Source of the DNA: Kibdelosporangium banguiense
GTDB lineage: Bacteria; Actinomycetota; Actinomycetes; Mycobacteriales; Pseudonocardiaceae
DNA length: 64,000 nt
Direction of reading: 5' to 3'
Assembly: GCF_017876405.1 (NCBI RefSeq)
Contig: NZ_JAGINW010000001.1
Span: forward strand, 9,375,203-9,439,202
Shown in pieces: positions 26,711-35,629 of the stretch. How positions within the stretch are numbered: the stretch's first letter is position 1; each line of letters starts with the position of its first letter. Made by a program: the position numbers and the translations under genes. Below the pieces are notes generated by a model, which was given only the letters and a program-made list of their open reading frames with translations, made no database searches and was not told the origin of the DNA.

Positions 26711-27916
26711 CTACCAGGTCACCGGAAGCTGGTACAGGCCATAGATGTTCGCGTCGTCCTTGAACGGCAGCTCGTCGACATCCACCGCCAGCTCCAGCGT
26801 GGGGACGCGGCGGAACAGCGTGTCGAACACGATCTGTAGCTCCATCCGAGCCAAGTTCTGGCCCAGACACTGGTGCGGCCCGAACCCGAACGCGACGTGG
26901 TGGCGCGCGCCGCGTTCGATGTCGAGCTCGTCCGGGTGCTCGAACGCCCGCGGGTCCCGGTTGGCCGAATGACCGAGCGTCAGCACTCCTTCGCCGGCGC
27001 GGATCAGCTGCCCGCCGATCTCGGTGTCCTCGACGCACAGCCGGGACGCCGCCGCGTCGACGATCGTGAAGTACCGCAGCATCTCCTCGACCGCGTTGAG
27101 CGTGTTGCCCGGGTCGGCCTTGATCATCGCGAGCTGCTCCGGGTTGCGCAGGAACGCCACGGTCGACAGCGAAATCATGTTCGCCGTCGTCTCGTGGCCG
27201 GCCACGAGCAGCAGGAAGCCCATGCCGGCCAGCGCTGTCCGCCGGTAGGTGCCGTCCGCGCGCAGCTCGACGATCTGCCGCCCGAGCAGGTCGTCCGGCG
27301 GATTCTCTTCCTTCTCCGCGATGAGGTCGACCATGTAGCCCTGGATGGCTCCCATGGCCGCCCCCCGTTGCTCGGGCGGTGTCGACTGCTTGAACATCTT
27401 CGCCGTGTGCTCCTGGAAGAACTCATGGTCGGCGTAGGGCACACCCAGCATCTCGCAGATCACCAGGGACGGGACCGGGAGCGACAGCGATTCCACCAGG
27501 TCACCGGGCTGCGGCCCGGCCAGCAGCGCGTCGATCTGCCCATCGACGATCTCCTGGATCCGCGGCCGCAGCGCCTCCAACCGGCGCACCGTGAACTCGC
27601 CGAGTACGGCCTTGCGCGCCGGCCCGTGCTCGGGTGCGTCCATCTCGATCAGGGTGCGCTCCTCGTCCGGCCGCCGGGCCGCCGCCGCGCCCTTGACCAG
27701 CTGCGGGAAGTCCGGATGCTGCCGGTCGGCGCTGAACCGCCGGTCGTTCAGCACGGTTCGCACGTCTTCGTGGCGGCTGACCACCCAGGCCCACCCGCCG
27801 TCGGGCAGACGAACCCGCGAGACCGGCTCTTCTTCGCGGATCTCTTCGTACGCCGGCGGCGGCGCGAACGGGCACGTACGGGCCATGGGGAACTCGTGCT
27901 TCTCGGCGGTAATCAT
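26711..27916 (-). CDS. Cytochrome P450 (CYP105-like)
   Basis: The 401-residue soluble P450 has the I-helix oxygen-activation motif AGHETT (239-244), the E-x-x-R pair (EEMLR, 277-281) and the haem loop FGFGPHQCLGQ with ligand Cys350. Length and motifs fit the CYP105 group of actinomycete xenobiotic or secondary-metabolite hydroxylases; the substrate is unknown. ATG 27916 has GAAGGA upstream. Earlier in-frame starts would add residues with no P450 counterpart and are rejected. The ferredoxin gene follows directly. Confidence 0.92.
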   Translation of the reverse strand: MITAEKHEFPMARTCPFAPPPAYEEIREEEPVSRVRLPDGGWAWVVSRHEDVRTVLNDRRFSADRQHPDFPQLVKGAAAARRPDEERTLIEMDAPEHGPARKAVLGEFTVRRLEALRPRIQEIVDGQIDALLAGPQPGDLVESLSLPVPSLVICEMLGVPYADHEFFQEHTAKMFKQSTPPEQRGAAMGAIQGYMVDLIAEKEENPPDDLLGRQIVELRADGTYRRTALAGMGFLLLVAGHETTANMISLSTVAFLRNPEQLAMIKADPGNTLNAVEEMLRYFTIVDAAASRLCVEDTEIGGQLIRAGEGVLTLGHSANRDPRAFEHPDELDIERGARHHVAFGFGPHQCLGQNLARMELQIVFDTLFRRVPTLELAVDVDELPFKDDANIYGLYQLPVTW

Positions 27917-28121
27917 GACTTTTTCCTTCCACGACGGCACGGACAGGCGATAGAGGCTGGACAGCGAAAAGCCGTGGGTGAACGGCAGTTGGTCGACCGG
28001 TGCGACCGGGTTTGGCTCTGGGATGCGGCGGACCACGGAGCCGCAATGGACCGCCGGGACCGACAACTTCGGTGAATTCAGGCTCGACCTGTCCCCGCAC
28101 GGGCGAAGGTCGGTTCCGCGC

Positions 28122-28276
28122 TTTCAGCCGCGGTACCGCGATGCCCAACCGTCGTGCCTCGGCCAGGGTGTCCCGGCAGACCTCACGCGGCTCCTCGGCG
28201 CCGGGGTCGGAGTGCGCCACAAGACCCAGCCGTAGATGGTGGCGATCACGCCCCGGCCGAACATCAGGATCTTCAC
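28122..28276 (-). pseudogene. 2-dehydropantoate 2-reductase (ApbA/PanE) family relic
   Basis: From GTG 28276, MKILMFGRGVIATIYGW is the Rossmann start of the ApbA family, then homology stops near 28220. In a second frame (28217 to 28122) EEPREVCRDTLAEARRLGIA resembles the C-terminal helices of the same family. About 250 intervening residues are missing and the frame changes. The relic sits where a TetR-controlled oxidoreductase gene would be expected, divergent from the TetR gene at 28375. The stretch 27917-28121 shows no other gene. Confidence 0.6.
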
Positions 28277-28310
28277 ACTGCACCTCGTCGGGGTACGATC
28301 GATATCGTTT

Positions 28311-28353
28311 TGGAGACTATCTCCACTTTCCAAAATATGGAGGTCATCTCCAT
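28311..28353. promoter_or_regulatory. Two tandem TetR-type operators
   Basis: TGGAG-ACTAT-CTCCA (28311-28325) and TGGAG-GTCAT-CTCCA (28338-28352, extended by one pair to 28337-28353) are two copies of the same palindrome, centres 27 bp apart. They lie 22-64 bp before the TetR start and face the ApbA relic, so autoregulation of the divergent promoter is likely. Confidence 0.8.
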
Positions 28354-28374
28354 TTGTCAACAAGGGGGTAGCCC

Positions 28375-28944
28375 ATGACCGCCGACAAGCCGCTGCGGGC
28401 CGACGCCCAGCGCAAACGCGAGGCCCTGCTCGCCACGGCCCGGGAGATCTTCGACGCCGGAGACTTCTTCGACCTGCGCTTCGATGACTTCGCCCGCCTG
28501 GCCGGGGTGGGCACAGGCACGCTGTACCGCCACTTCCCCACCCGGGAAGCACTGGCCGAGGCGGTCTACCACGAAGAAGTCGCCACGCTGCACGACCACG
28601 CCCGCCAGCTCCAGGCCACACTGCCCGCGGCGGACGCTTTGGCGACCTTCCTACGCGACATGGTCGACCACATCGATGCCCACCAAGGCCTCGCCCGGAC
28701 GCTGGCCACGCTATGGGCCGATCGCTCGGGCGCCCTCACCGAAGGCAGCCGGGCGCTAGAACAGGCCGTCACCGACCTGGTGGCCGCCGCCATACAGGCG
28801 GGCGCCGTTCGCGACGACGTGGACGCCGGTGCCGTGATGATGGCACTGCACGGCATCGGCGCGGCCCACGACCGCCCCAACTGGCGTGCCGAAGCCAACG
28901 GCGTCATCACCCTCGTACTGGACGGGCTGCGCCGCCCGCTATGA
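28375..28944 (+). CDS. TetR-family regulator
   Basis: The 189-residue protein has an N-terminal TetR helix-turn-helix at about 15-62 (FDDFARLAGVGTGTLYRHFP) and a helical ligand-binding domain. The ATG follows GGGGG. It most likely represses its own gene and the divergent one via the tandem palindromes at 28311-28353. The divergent gene is now a relic, so the regulator may have lost its main target or control the P450/ferredoxin genes beyond it. Confidence 0.88.
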   Translation: MTADKPLRADAQRKREALLATAREIFDAGDFFDLRFDDFARLAGVGTGTLYRHFPTREALAEAVYHEEVATLHDHARQLQATLPAADALATFLRDMVDHIDAHQGLARTLATLWADRSGALTEGSRALEQAVTDLVAAAIQAGAVRDDVDAGAVMMALHGIGAAHDRPNWRAEANGVITLVLDGLRRPL

Positions 28945-29111
28945 CAGGTGCGACATGAGGTCGCCTGCCGCGAGCGAAGGATCCGGTTAGTGGTACGGCG
29001 GCGACGATGCGGTCCAGGGTGGTCACCCGGCTGATGCCGGCTACACCCGTGAAATTTCAGGATGTGCGCGAGAGCGCCGGCATCACGCGATCGCCGGGGC
29101 GCTGTGACGTA

Positions 29112-30575
29112 TCAGCGGCTCCAGTGCTGGCTGCTGGTACCCCGGCAGTCGTACTGCTGTAGCCGGGCGCCGTTCGCCGTCGAGGAGCCGGTCACGTCCA
29201 GGCACCTGCCGGAGTGGCGAGCGACGATCTCCAGGTGGCCGCCGGTGTCGCGCAGCAGCCACTGCTGGTTGGTTCCGGTACCGCACGAGAAGAGGATCAC
29301 CTTGGCGTTGTTGGCGGTCGAAGCACCGCTGATATCAAGGCATTTGCCGGAATGCCGGGAAACGAGCTGGACGTGACCGTCTGCGACGGGGCGCGCTTCC
29401 CACTGCTGGTTGGTCCCGCCGTGGCAGTCCCACTGGATGATCTCGGCGCCGTTGTCGCTCGAGGCACTCACCACGTCGACGCACTTGCCGGAGTTCCGGT
29501 TCGTGATGGCGGTGGCCGGCACACCGGGGCCTCCGTCGTCACCCCAGGCGTGCCGGAGCCGGTCCGCGCCGCTGGTGCTACGGATGCTCAGCGAGAGATC
29601 GGTGCCGCTGCCGCGAAGCGCGAACATCGAGTACCAGTCGTAGGTCTGCCCTGCGGTGATCTTGCCGCCGAGGGCAGGCCAGTAGGTCCCGCCCATGTCG
29701 TTGTCGCGCATGATGTCAGTGATGGCACGGATGTACCGGACGAAGTTGTCGGAGCTGCTCGGGTTTCCGTAGTCGAGACCGGTGTCCATCGGCGCACCGA
29801 ACTCGGTCACGACCGCTCGGGAGGCGCAATTGCCCAGGCGCGTCCGGGCAAGGTCGCGCCAGCCGGCGTAATCGTGTTGCCCGTAGAAGAACGCGTAGAA
29901 ATGGAACGACAGCAGGGTGCCGGTGAACCGGCTGTCACCGCACACCGGCCTGAGGTCCTGGCTGAAGCCTGTGCCGCCGATGAGAATCCGGCCCTTCGGA
30001 ATCGACGGCCGGGCGTTGATCCAGCCGGCGGCGACGTTCAGCCATTCGCTCGAGCTGTACCCGTGCGGTTCGTTCATCGGTTCGAAGTGGATCAGTGCGT
30101 TGCCGCCGTACTGGGCGACCACGGTGTCCCACATGGAATTGAAGGCGGCCATGTTGGTGATCCGGCCACCTGACGCGGCGCCGTCCTCCCAGTAGGCGAG
30201 GATGACCTTGAACCCGCGGCCGGTCGCGGCGTCGATGGCGCCGCGGTAGGCGTTCCACCAAGCCGAGCCGACAGTGTGGGTATTGACGGGCAGCCGGACG
30301 GTGTTGACGCCGAGCAGGTTGGCCATACTGGCGTAGACGGCGTCGGCCTTGGCCCGGACAGTCTGATAGCTGTCGGATCCGGTCAACCCTTCCAGGACAA
30401 GGGTTCCGGTCGTGAAGTTGTCACCCTTCCGAGCCCAGTTCATACCTCTGAACTGGCTTGTGTCGGCGCTGGCAGGTGATGCGCTGACGAGCGCGCAGCT
30501 CATGGCGAGTGCCACAGTGGTCAGCACACTGAGCAGGCGCCGGAACAGCGTGAACTTGTATTTGTTGGTGGACAT
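29112..30575 (-). CDS. Secreted GH5 glycoside hydrolase (cellulase/mannanase type) with ricin lectin
   Basis: The 487-residue product has a signal peptide (cleavage near PASA-DT). Residues about 38-350 are a GH5 TIM barrel: VNTVRLPVN, acid/base Glu169 in EPMNEPHG, SFHFYAFFYGQHD, nucleophile Glu258 in VVTEFG. Subfamily and substrate (cellulose, mannan or another beta-glycan) cannot be fixed by eye. Residues about 355-487 are a ricin-B lectin with three Q-x-W repeats. ATG 30575 is chosen for the signal peptide; its ribosome binding site is weak. Confidence 0.87.
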   Translation of the reverse strand: MSTNKYKFTLFRRLLSVLTTVALAMSCALVSASPASADTSQFRGMNWARKGDNFTTGTLVLEGLTGSDSYQTVRAKADAVYASMANLLGVNTVRLPVNTHTVGSAWWNAYRGAIDAATGRGFKVILAYWEDGAASGGRITNMAAFNSMWDTVVAQYGGNALIHFEPMNEPHGYSSSEWLNVAAGWINARPSIPKGRILIGGTGFSQDLRPVCGDSRFTGTLLSFHFYAFFYGQHDYAGWRDLARTRLGNCASRAVVTEFGAPMDTGLDYGNPSSSDNFVRYIRAITDIMRDNDMGGTYWPALGGKITAGQTYDWYSMFALRGSGTDLSLSIRSTSGADRLRHAWGDDGGPGVPATAITNRNSGKCVDVVSASSDNGAEIIQWDCHGGTNQQWEARPVADGHVQLVSRHSGKCLDISGASTANNAKVILFSCGTGTNQQWLLRDTGGHLEIVARHSGRCLDVTGSSTANGARLQQYDCRGTSSQHWSR

Positions 30576-30624
30576 GGCACAGACCGTTCTCGTGCGACGT
30601 TGCAGGGTGTGGTCGTCGGCAGAG

Positions 30625-30669
30625 GCCCGAACGCCCGGGAACCGTTGTGCGTTCACCGTGCGTTCGGGC
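30625..30669. terminator. Inverted repeat after the beta-helix gene
   Basis: A perfect 10-bp pair GCCCGAACGC (30625-30634) and 30660-30669 with a 25-nt loop lies between two minus-strand genes, 24 nt past the stop of the 30693-33083 gene. It probably reduces read-through into the GH5 gene. Confidence 0.5.
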
Positions 30670-30692
30670 GGCTGTCCACAGTGCATGAAGCC

Positions 30693-33083
30693 TTAGCGCA
30701 GGCTCCACTGCTGGTTCGTTCCGCCGTGGCACGCCCAGAGGTGGAGCAGCGTGCCGTTCGCGGTCCCGTTACCGCTGGCGTCCAGGCACAGCCCGGACTG
30801 CACGCCTGTGATGGTGCCGTTGACGTTGACGTTCCACTGCTGGTTGGTCCCGCCGTGACAGTCCCAGATGATCGCCGCGGTGCCGTTGGCGGTTCCCTGG
30901 CCCGACGCGTCGAGACACTTGTTGCCGTACACCATCAACTGCTTGCTGGAGGTGTAGGTCCATCGTTGGCTGGCGGCCGTGTTGCAGTCCCAGAGTCGTG
31001 TCCTGGTGCCGTTTGCCGTACTCCCGCCACTGACCTCGATGCAGCGGCCCGACTGCCCGCCGACGATCGTGCCGGCCTGAGGAGGAGTGCCGCCGCCCCG
31101 CGGCCCGGCGTTCGCCATCACGGCCTGGGCACCGGACGGCCAGTTTCCGTTGCTCACGGTGACGTTGCCGGACACGACGTTGCCACGGTCGCCATTGGTC
31201 ACATTGGTACTGCCGTTGGTCGACCAGTTGTTGGTGACGGTCCAGTTGCCCATGTTCTCGCCGCCCCAGTAGTTCGCGGTGGCCCAGGTGCCGGTGGCGG
31301 AGAGCACGTTGTTGGTCGCGGTGTAGTACCGCGAGCCTTCGTCGAAGTAGATGCCGAAGTAACCGTTGGTCCGCAGGCAGTGGTTGCCGCTGATCGTCGC
31401 GTTCGGGTTCCACCCCAGCGTGTAGATGCAGCCGCCGTCGTTCATCTGCTGCATGACATCGTGGATGTAGTTGTTGACGAGCCGGTTGCCGGACGCGGTC
31501 GTGGGCGTCGAGTATCGCGGCTGGTAGTTGTACAGACCGCGGTTGGCGTAGTGGTTGCTGCCGCCCGCATCGTTGCTGCCCCACCCGTACCCGATCGACA
31601 TACCGGAGTACGGCATGTTGTAGACCTCGTTGTGGGACACGTCGGTTGTCGTGACGTAGGTGGTCAGAACCGAGACGTTGCCCCGGTATTCCAGGCCGAG
31701 GTCGTGGATACGGTTGTCGCTGATGGTGATGTTCTTGTTGACCATCCGCTGGTCGCTGGGATGGTGCGCGTCGGCGCGGACGCCACCGACCACGAAGCCA
31801 CCCGCGGAGTTGCGGGCGATCTCCGATCCGGTGACCGTGATGTCGCTCGCGCCGAGACCGACTCCGCTGGCGTGGGCGTTGGCGTCATTGCCGATGCCGA
31901 TCGCCGTCTGTCCCAGGTTGACGAACGCAGAGCCACTGAAGGTGATGCCACGAGCCGCGGAAACCTGTACGGCGGCGGGCATCTGGCTCCAGTACGGCCG
32001 CCCTGCCTCGAACTGCTGGCAGCCGCTCTGGCAGGAGGTCAGCCGGTCGGCCAGCCAGTTCCAGTTGCCCGCCAGGTAGGCGCCGGTCTGCTGGTCGGCG
32101 AACCCCTGGTTGCTGCTGGGGCCGAGCCAGCTCGTGCCGGTGAACGTGATACCGCTGAACGTGATGTCGTGCGTGGGCGCGTCATACGTGCCCCCGACGT
32201 TCACCAGCGACTGCAACACCGGTAGTTCCACATTGACATTGCTCATGTTCTGCCCGGCCAACGGGATGTAGTACAACGTGCCCGTCCCCGGGTTGACGTA
32301 CCACTCGCCAGGCGAGTCGAGGAACTCGTACGCGTTGGCCAGGTAGAAAGGACCGGCCCGGTGCGGAGCGGTGAGCGTGTCGTACCCGAAGGTGTTGTTG
32401 TTCCACGCGGGTTGCTGCATCGTGATGACGTTCCCGCTGATGCTCTGCACCGGCGAGTACCGGTCGGTGAACGAGTTGACGCTCTCCACTTCGACCCGGT
32501 TCTGGTTGGCCAGGCTGTTGAGGTAACTCAGCGCAGAACTGGAGAAAGTCATGCCACCACTGGTAAAGGTGAACAAGGACCGGTTCACCTGGGTACGCGC
32601 ACGGGTGGCGATCGCGCTGTCGACGTACAACTGCCGGGTGTCGATCCCGGTACCGACGTTGGCGCGCCAGATGTTCTTGCCCGAGTCGGCGACCGACCAG
32701 CCGGTGACCGCGCGGGCACCGCTGATCACGGGACGGGCGGACGCGGCCGCCTGCCATGTGACGCGGTGGCCGTTGTTGCCGGAGTCCGCCGCAGTTAGTC
32801 GAAGCGGCGCCGAAAGCCTATACACACCACCGGCCAGCTCCACGACGATGTCGTCGGACATCGCGCCGGTGAGCGACCGCACCGCGGCCTGCGCGGCCGG
32901 CAACGAACACGGATCGGCGGCAGTGCAACTGGTACCGGTACCGGACGGGGACGCGTAGAGAGTGGTCGTAGCCGCGGAAGCGGAAGGGACAGGGGCCACC
33001 ACGGCCATCGCGGCGGTCAACGCCGCGACTGCTACGGACGCTGACACCGGTCTCCGTGACGCGGGGGACGAGGACGCGAACAC
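30693..33083 (-). CDS. Secreted right-handed beta-helix protein (GH141-like) with ricin lectin
   Basis: The 796-residue product starts at GTG 33083 (AAGGAG upstream) with a signal peptide (cleavage near ASA-AT). Residues about 40-660 are a parallel beta-helix with many N-x-I/V-x-x-N turns (NKNITISDNRIHDLG, TISGNHCLRTNGYFGIYFDE). The N-terminal pattern GGVYRLSAPLRLTAADSG resembles GH141, a family with fucosidase and xylanase activities; that assignment is tentative. A ricin-B lectin ends the protein (about 672-796). It is clearly a secreted polysaccharide-active protein, but the bond cleaved is not known. Confidence 0.75.
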   Translation of the reverse strand: MFASSSPASRRPVSASVAVAALTAAMAVVAPVPSASAATTTLYASPSGTGTSCTAADPCSLPAAQAAVRSLTGAMSDDIVVELAGGVYRLSAPLRLTAADSGNNGHRVTWQAAASARPVISGARAVTGWSVADSGKNIWRANVGTGIDTRQLYVDSAIATRARTQVNRSLFTFTSGGMTFSSSALSYLNSLANQNRVEVESVNSFTDRYSPVQSISGNVITMQQPAWNNNTFGYDTLTAPHRAGPFYLANAYEFLDSPGEWYVNPGTGTLYYIPLAGQNMSNVNVELPVLQSLVNVGGTYDAPTHDITFSGITFTGTSWLGPSSNQGFADQQTGAYLAGNWNWLADRLTSCQSGCQQFEAGRPYWSQMPAAVQVSAARGITFSGSAFVNLGQTAIGIGNDANAHASGVGLGASDITVTGSEIARNSAGGFVVGGVRADAHHPSDQRMVNKNITISDNRIHDLGLEYRGNVSVLTTYVTTTDVSHNEVYNMPYSGMSIGYGWGSNDAGGSNHYANRGLYNYQPRYSTPTTASGNRLVNNYIHDVMQQMNDGGCIYTLGWNPNATISGNHCLRTNGYFGIYFDEGSRYYTATNNVLSATGTWATANYWGGENMGNWTVTNNWSTNGSTNVTNGDRGNVVSGNVTVSNGNWPSGAQAVMANAGPRGGGTPPQAGTIVGGQSGRCIEVSGGSTANGTRTRLWDCNTAASQRWTYTSSKQLMVYGNKCLDASGQGTANGTAAIIWDCHGGTNQQWNVNVNGTITGVQSGLCLDASGNGTANGTLLHLWACHGGTNQQWSLR

Positions 33084-33440
33084 AGGATCTCCTTCAAGTG
33101 GGGAGAGATGCTCGACGAACGCCCTGCCTGCGTACCTTCAAGCGGCAGCGCTCGACGTTCCTGTGCGCGCGCCCATAAGGTCGCGAAGATCGCATCGTAT
33201 GACACTGGTCTAACAGCAGGGAAACACAGCGGACATCAGTGCACCATATGACCGATGTATACACAAGCATGCGCCGACGATAGATACGACTTATCAAGAG
33301 CCCTCCAGGCAGTTCGGCGGACCGAACGGCCGCACGGCCGGGTTGGCCTGCTCAGCTCATCGGCGATAAACCCGACTCATCCGCACGGTGTCGCTACAGC
33401 TTGACGTACACCGCCCGGCCGACGGGCACGGCGAAAAGCC
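33084..33440. other. Intergenic promoter region without recognised gene
   Basis: No coding frame with family resemblance was found. It must hold the promoter of the 33083 gene. A small palindrome TGTATACA lies near 33255-33262 and the area around 33180-33300 is AT-richer. No operator matching the other sites in the window was seen. Confidence 0.4.
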
Positions 33441-33482
33441 GGGTCGCCGCCCTCACCCGGCGAGAGATGAGGGCGGCGACCC
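33441..33482. terminator. Hairpin terminator after the GH62 gene
   Basis: A perfect 15-bp stem GGGTCGCCGCCCTCA (33441-33455) pairs with 33468-33482 around a 12-nt loop. Read on the minus strand it is followed by a short T-run (CTTTTC), typical of an intrinsic terminator for the gene ending at 33512. Confidence 0.85.
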
Positions 33483-33511
33483 AGCTGAGGTGGACCTGTT
33501 GTGTCAGTCGG

Positions 33512-35041
33512 TCAGCGTTGCAGGGTCAGTAGGCCCGGCCGGTAGGGCAGGCGGCCGTAGTCGCCGCCGGAGTTGGGGTCACGTCCCTGGTAGAGCAGTT
33601 GCAGGTTGCAGGGGTCGATGGTCTTGGTCTGGTCGGGGTTGCTGCGGATCAGGTCACCGTGGCTGATGTCGTTGGTCCAGGTGGCGCCGCTGTTGGCCTT
33701 GCCGGCGAAGGGATTGCTCTCGGTGGCGGCCTGCGGCGTCCACGAACCGCCCAGGCTGGTGGCCGTGAACGAGCGGAAGAAGCGGCCCCTGCTTCCCATC
33801 GCCTCCACGATCATGAGGTACTGGTTCTGGCCCTGGACTTTGTAGACCTCGACCGCTTCGAACAGGTTGGCCTGCGTGTCGCTCATGATCGTCGTGTAGG
33901 ACGAGCCGAAGTTGCCCGGGAAGTTGCCGAGGGGCATGCTGGAACGGTAGATCTTGCCGTTGTCGCCGGCGAAGAACAGGTACATGTTCGTGCCGTCGGC
34001 GATGAGCGTCTGGTCGATGGGTCCGGTGCCGGAGCCGGAGATGCTTGCGGTGGAGAGCGTCTGCGGTGCCGACCATCCGTTCGGGTTGGTGGGGTCAGTC
34101 GACGTCTTGTAGCTGAAAGCGGTCCCGCCCCACTGGTAGGCGAGCACCCAGATGTTCTTGGGGGCGAAGTAGAGCAGCGTGGGTGCCACCGTGCCGGCGT
34201 TCATCCCGTTCTGGCTGGCCGAGGCCATGTCCGACCAGTTGGTGAAGGTGCTGAAGTTCATCGAGCCCCAGCTCGTTCCCGTGTCGTGCGTCGTGGCGTA
34301 GACCAGGTGCTTGCCGTTGTGGACGACGTGGGTGAAGTCCTTGAGCGAGACCCAGCCCGACTTCGGTTGCGCCAGCGGTCCCGACGATGTCCAGCGGTAC
34401 GTCGACGGAAGAGTGCACGCGCCGGGCGGCGGGGTGTCACCCAGGCGGACGAGTTGCCACTGCTGGTTGGACCCGTTCGAGTCGCCGTACTGCGCGACGA
34501 CTGCGCCGTCCGCGGCCGACGAGCCTGTCACCGCCACGGCTTTGTTGCTGTTGCGGTTGATCAGCCTGACGTAGCCACCGTCGGAGTCGGCGAGGCGGAA
34601 TTGCTGGTTGGCCGCGTTGAGGTCGGTCCACTGCTGGAGTTTCCCGCCGTCGGCGGTCGAGGAGTTGGCGATGTCGAGGACCTTGCCGGAGTTCTTGGAC
34701 TTCAGTCGGTAGTAGCCCTCGCCGGAGTCCACGAACTGCCACTGCTGGTTGGCTCCGTCGTGGCGGGCCCACTGGATGATCCCCGCTCCGTCGGCGGTGG
34801 AAACACCGGAAACGTCCAATGCCTTGCCGCTGTTGCGGTTGATCAACACATACCAGGCGCTCGTGTCGACGGTCGCCGCCGACGCTACGCCGATGTTGAG
34901 CGTGACCGCCGCGGAAACCGCCAGAACGGCCGCGAGCAGGGTGATCAGCGCGCGTGGCCGACGGCTACGCCGTGCGCGATCCGTACGGTGGGGCGCCGTC
35001 CGTGGTGGCACGGCCGACGGGGCTTGACCCATCGAACTCAT
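33512..35041 (-). CDS. Secreted GH62 alpha-L-arabinofuranosidase with N-terminal ricin lectin
   Basis: The 509-residue product has a long basic N-terminus before its signal peptide (ALITLLAAVLAVSAAVTLN, cleavage near ASA-AT). A ricin-type lectin occupies about 60-200 (three NQQW/NQQF repeats). The GH62 five-bladed propeller occupies about 209-509 (YRWTSSGPLAQPKSGWVSLK, DFTHVVHNGKHLVYA, EAVEVYKVQGQNQYLMIVEA). It removes arabinose from singly substituted xylose of arabinoxylan. In all other lectin enzymes here the lectin is C-terminal; this one is reversed. ATG 35041 follows AAGGAG. A LacI-type palindrome lies 130 bp upstream. Confidence 0.93.
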   Translation of the reverse strand: MSSMGQAPSAVPPRTAPHRTDRARRSRRPRALITLLAAVLAVSAAVTLNIGVASAATVDTSAWYVLINRNSGKALDVSGVSTADGAGIIQWARHDGANQQWQFVDSGEGYYRLKSKNSGKVLDIANSSTADGGKLQQWTDLNAANQQFRLADSDGGYVRLINRNSNKAVAVTGSSAADGAVVAQYGDSNGSNQQWQLVRLGDTPPPGACTLPSTYRWTSSGPLAQPKSGWVSLKDFTHVVHNGKHLVYATTHDTGTSWGSMNFSTFTNWSDMASASQNGMNAGTVAPTLLYFAPKNIWVLAYQWGGTAFSYKTSTDPTNPNGWSAPQTLSTASISGSGTGPIDQTLIADGTNMYLFFAGDNGKIYRSSMPLGNFPGNFGSSYTTIMSDTQANLFEAVEVYKVQGQNQYLMIVEAMGSRGRFFRSFTATSLGGSWTPQAATESNPFAGKANSGATWTNDISHGDLIRSNPDQTKTIDPCNLQLLYQGRDPNSGGDYGRLPYRPGLLTLQR

Positions 35042-35170
35042 GGTGGTTCTCCTTCGGTGTCAGGGCCGCACGAAGCTGAAATGCGTGACAGGGAGGCCCA
35101 ATCCCCGCCCTCCCGGGTTGGTCGTGACGGGACGGGAGCGCAGGATCTCGATCAGCAGGGAGTGTTGCCG

Positions 35171-35184
35171 TGTTAGCGCTAACA
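35171..35184. promoter_or_regulatory. Perfect LacI-type operator TGTTAGCGCTAACA before the GH62 gene
   Basis: A perfect 14-bp CG-centred palindrome typical of LacI-family sugar repressors, about 130 bp upstream of the GH62 start. It differs from the CebR box (TGGGAGCGCTCCCA) in the outer half-sites, so another LacI-family protein is expected. Confidence 0.7.
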
Positions 35185-35629
35185 TTCGGGGTCGCGGAAC
35201 AAGCCCGCATTCACTGCAGAGCACGGGGCAACGGTGATCATGACCGCTTGTGCGATTGCCAGATCGCTCCCGAACCTTCAAGAGGAACTGCCGATGCGTG
35301 CACCCGCGCTTCGGCTACACAGAAAGTGGCGACCGACAACCGAAATGGATGCCTCACCTCCACGACGTCACCGTTGACGCTCAAAAGTTCGGGCTGTTCC
35401 ACCTCAAGTTTCGAACAAATGTAGCCAGTGCCGCAGCCGCAGTCAACGGGGGATCACCAGGGTCGACCGCCGATGCATCGATTGCCCAAACGTATAGACC
35501 TGCGATGTTGTCGGCTGTCATTCGGCACAGGCGCACTGACCCGATCGCCCCGAGTCGCTGACCGTGACGTGCGAAGGCGGCACGCCTACCGAAATGACAA
35601 GGTGCTTGATCGAAACTTTCGGTCAAGGC
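35185..35629. other. Intergenic stretch, no gene recognised
   Basis: About 445 nt with no frame resembling a known family. It contains one xylan-type palindrome at 35611-35621 at its right edge. It could be the scar of a deleted gene, since the neighbour at 35630 is itself internally deleted. Confidence 0.4.
35611..35621. promoter_or_regulatory. Xylan-type palindrome CGAAACTTTCG, apparently orphaned
   Basis: A perfect CGAAA-C-TTTCG palindrome 9 bp beyond the 3' end of the truncated CocE gene. No promoter-proximal gene start is near it on either strand. Confidence 0.45.

Noticed and set aside
27917..28066. 50-residue N-terminal extension of the P450
   Set aside because: P450s of this group begin near the residues after ATG 27916, which has its own ribosome binding site.
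26873..28075. 400-codon plus-strand open frame opposite the P450
   Set aside because: Antisense shadow of a P450 with all motifs; no recognisable protein on the plus strand.
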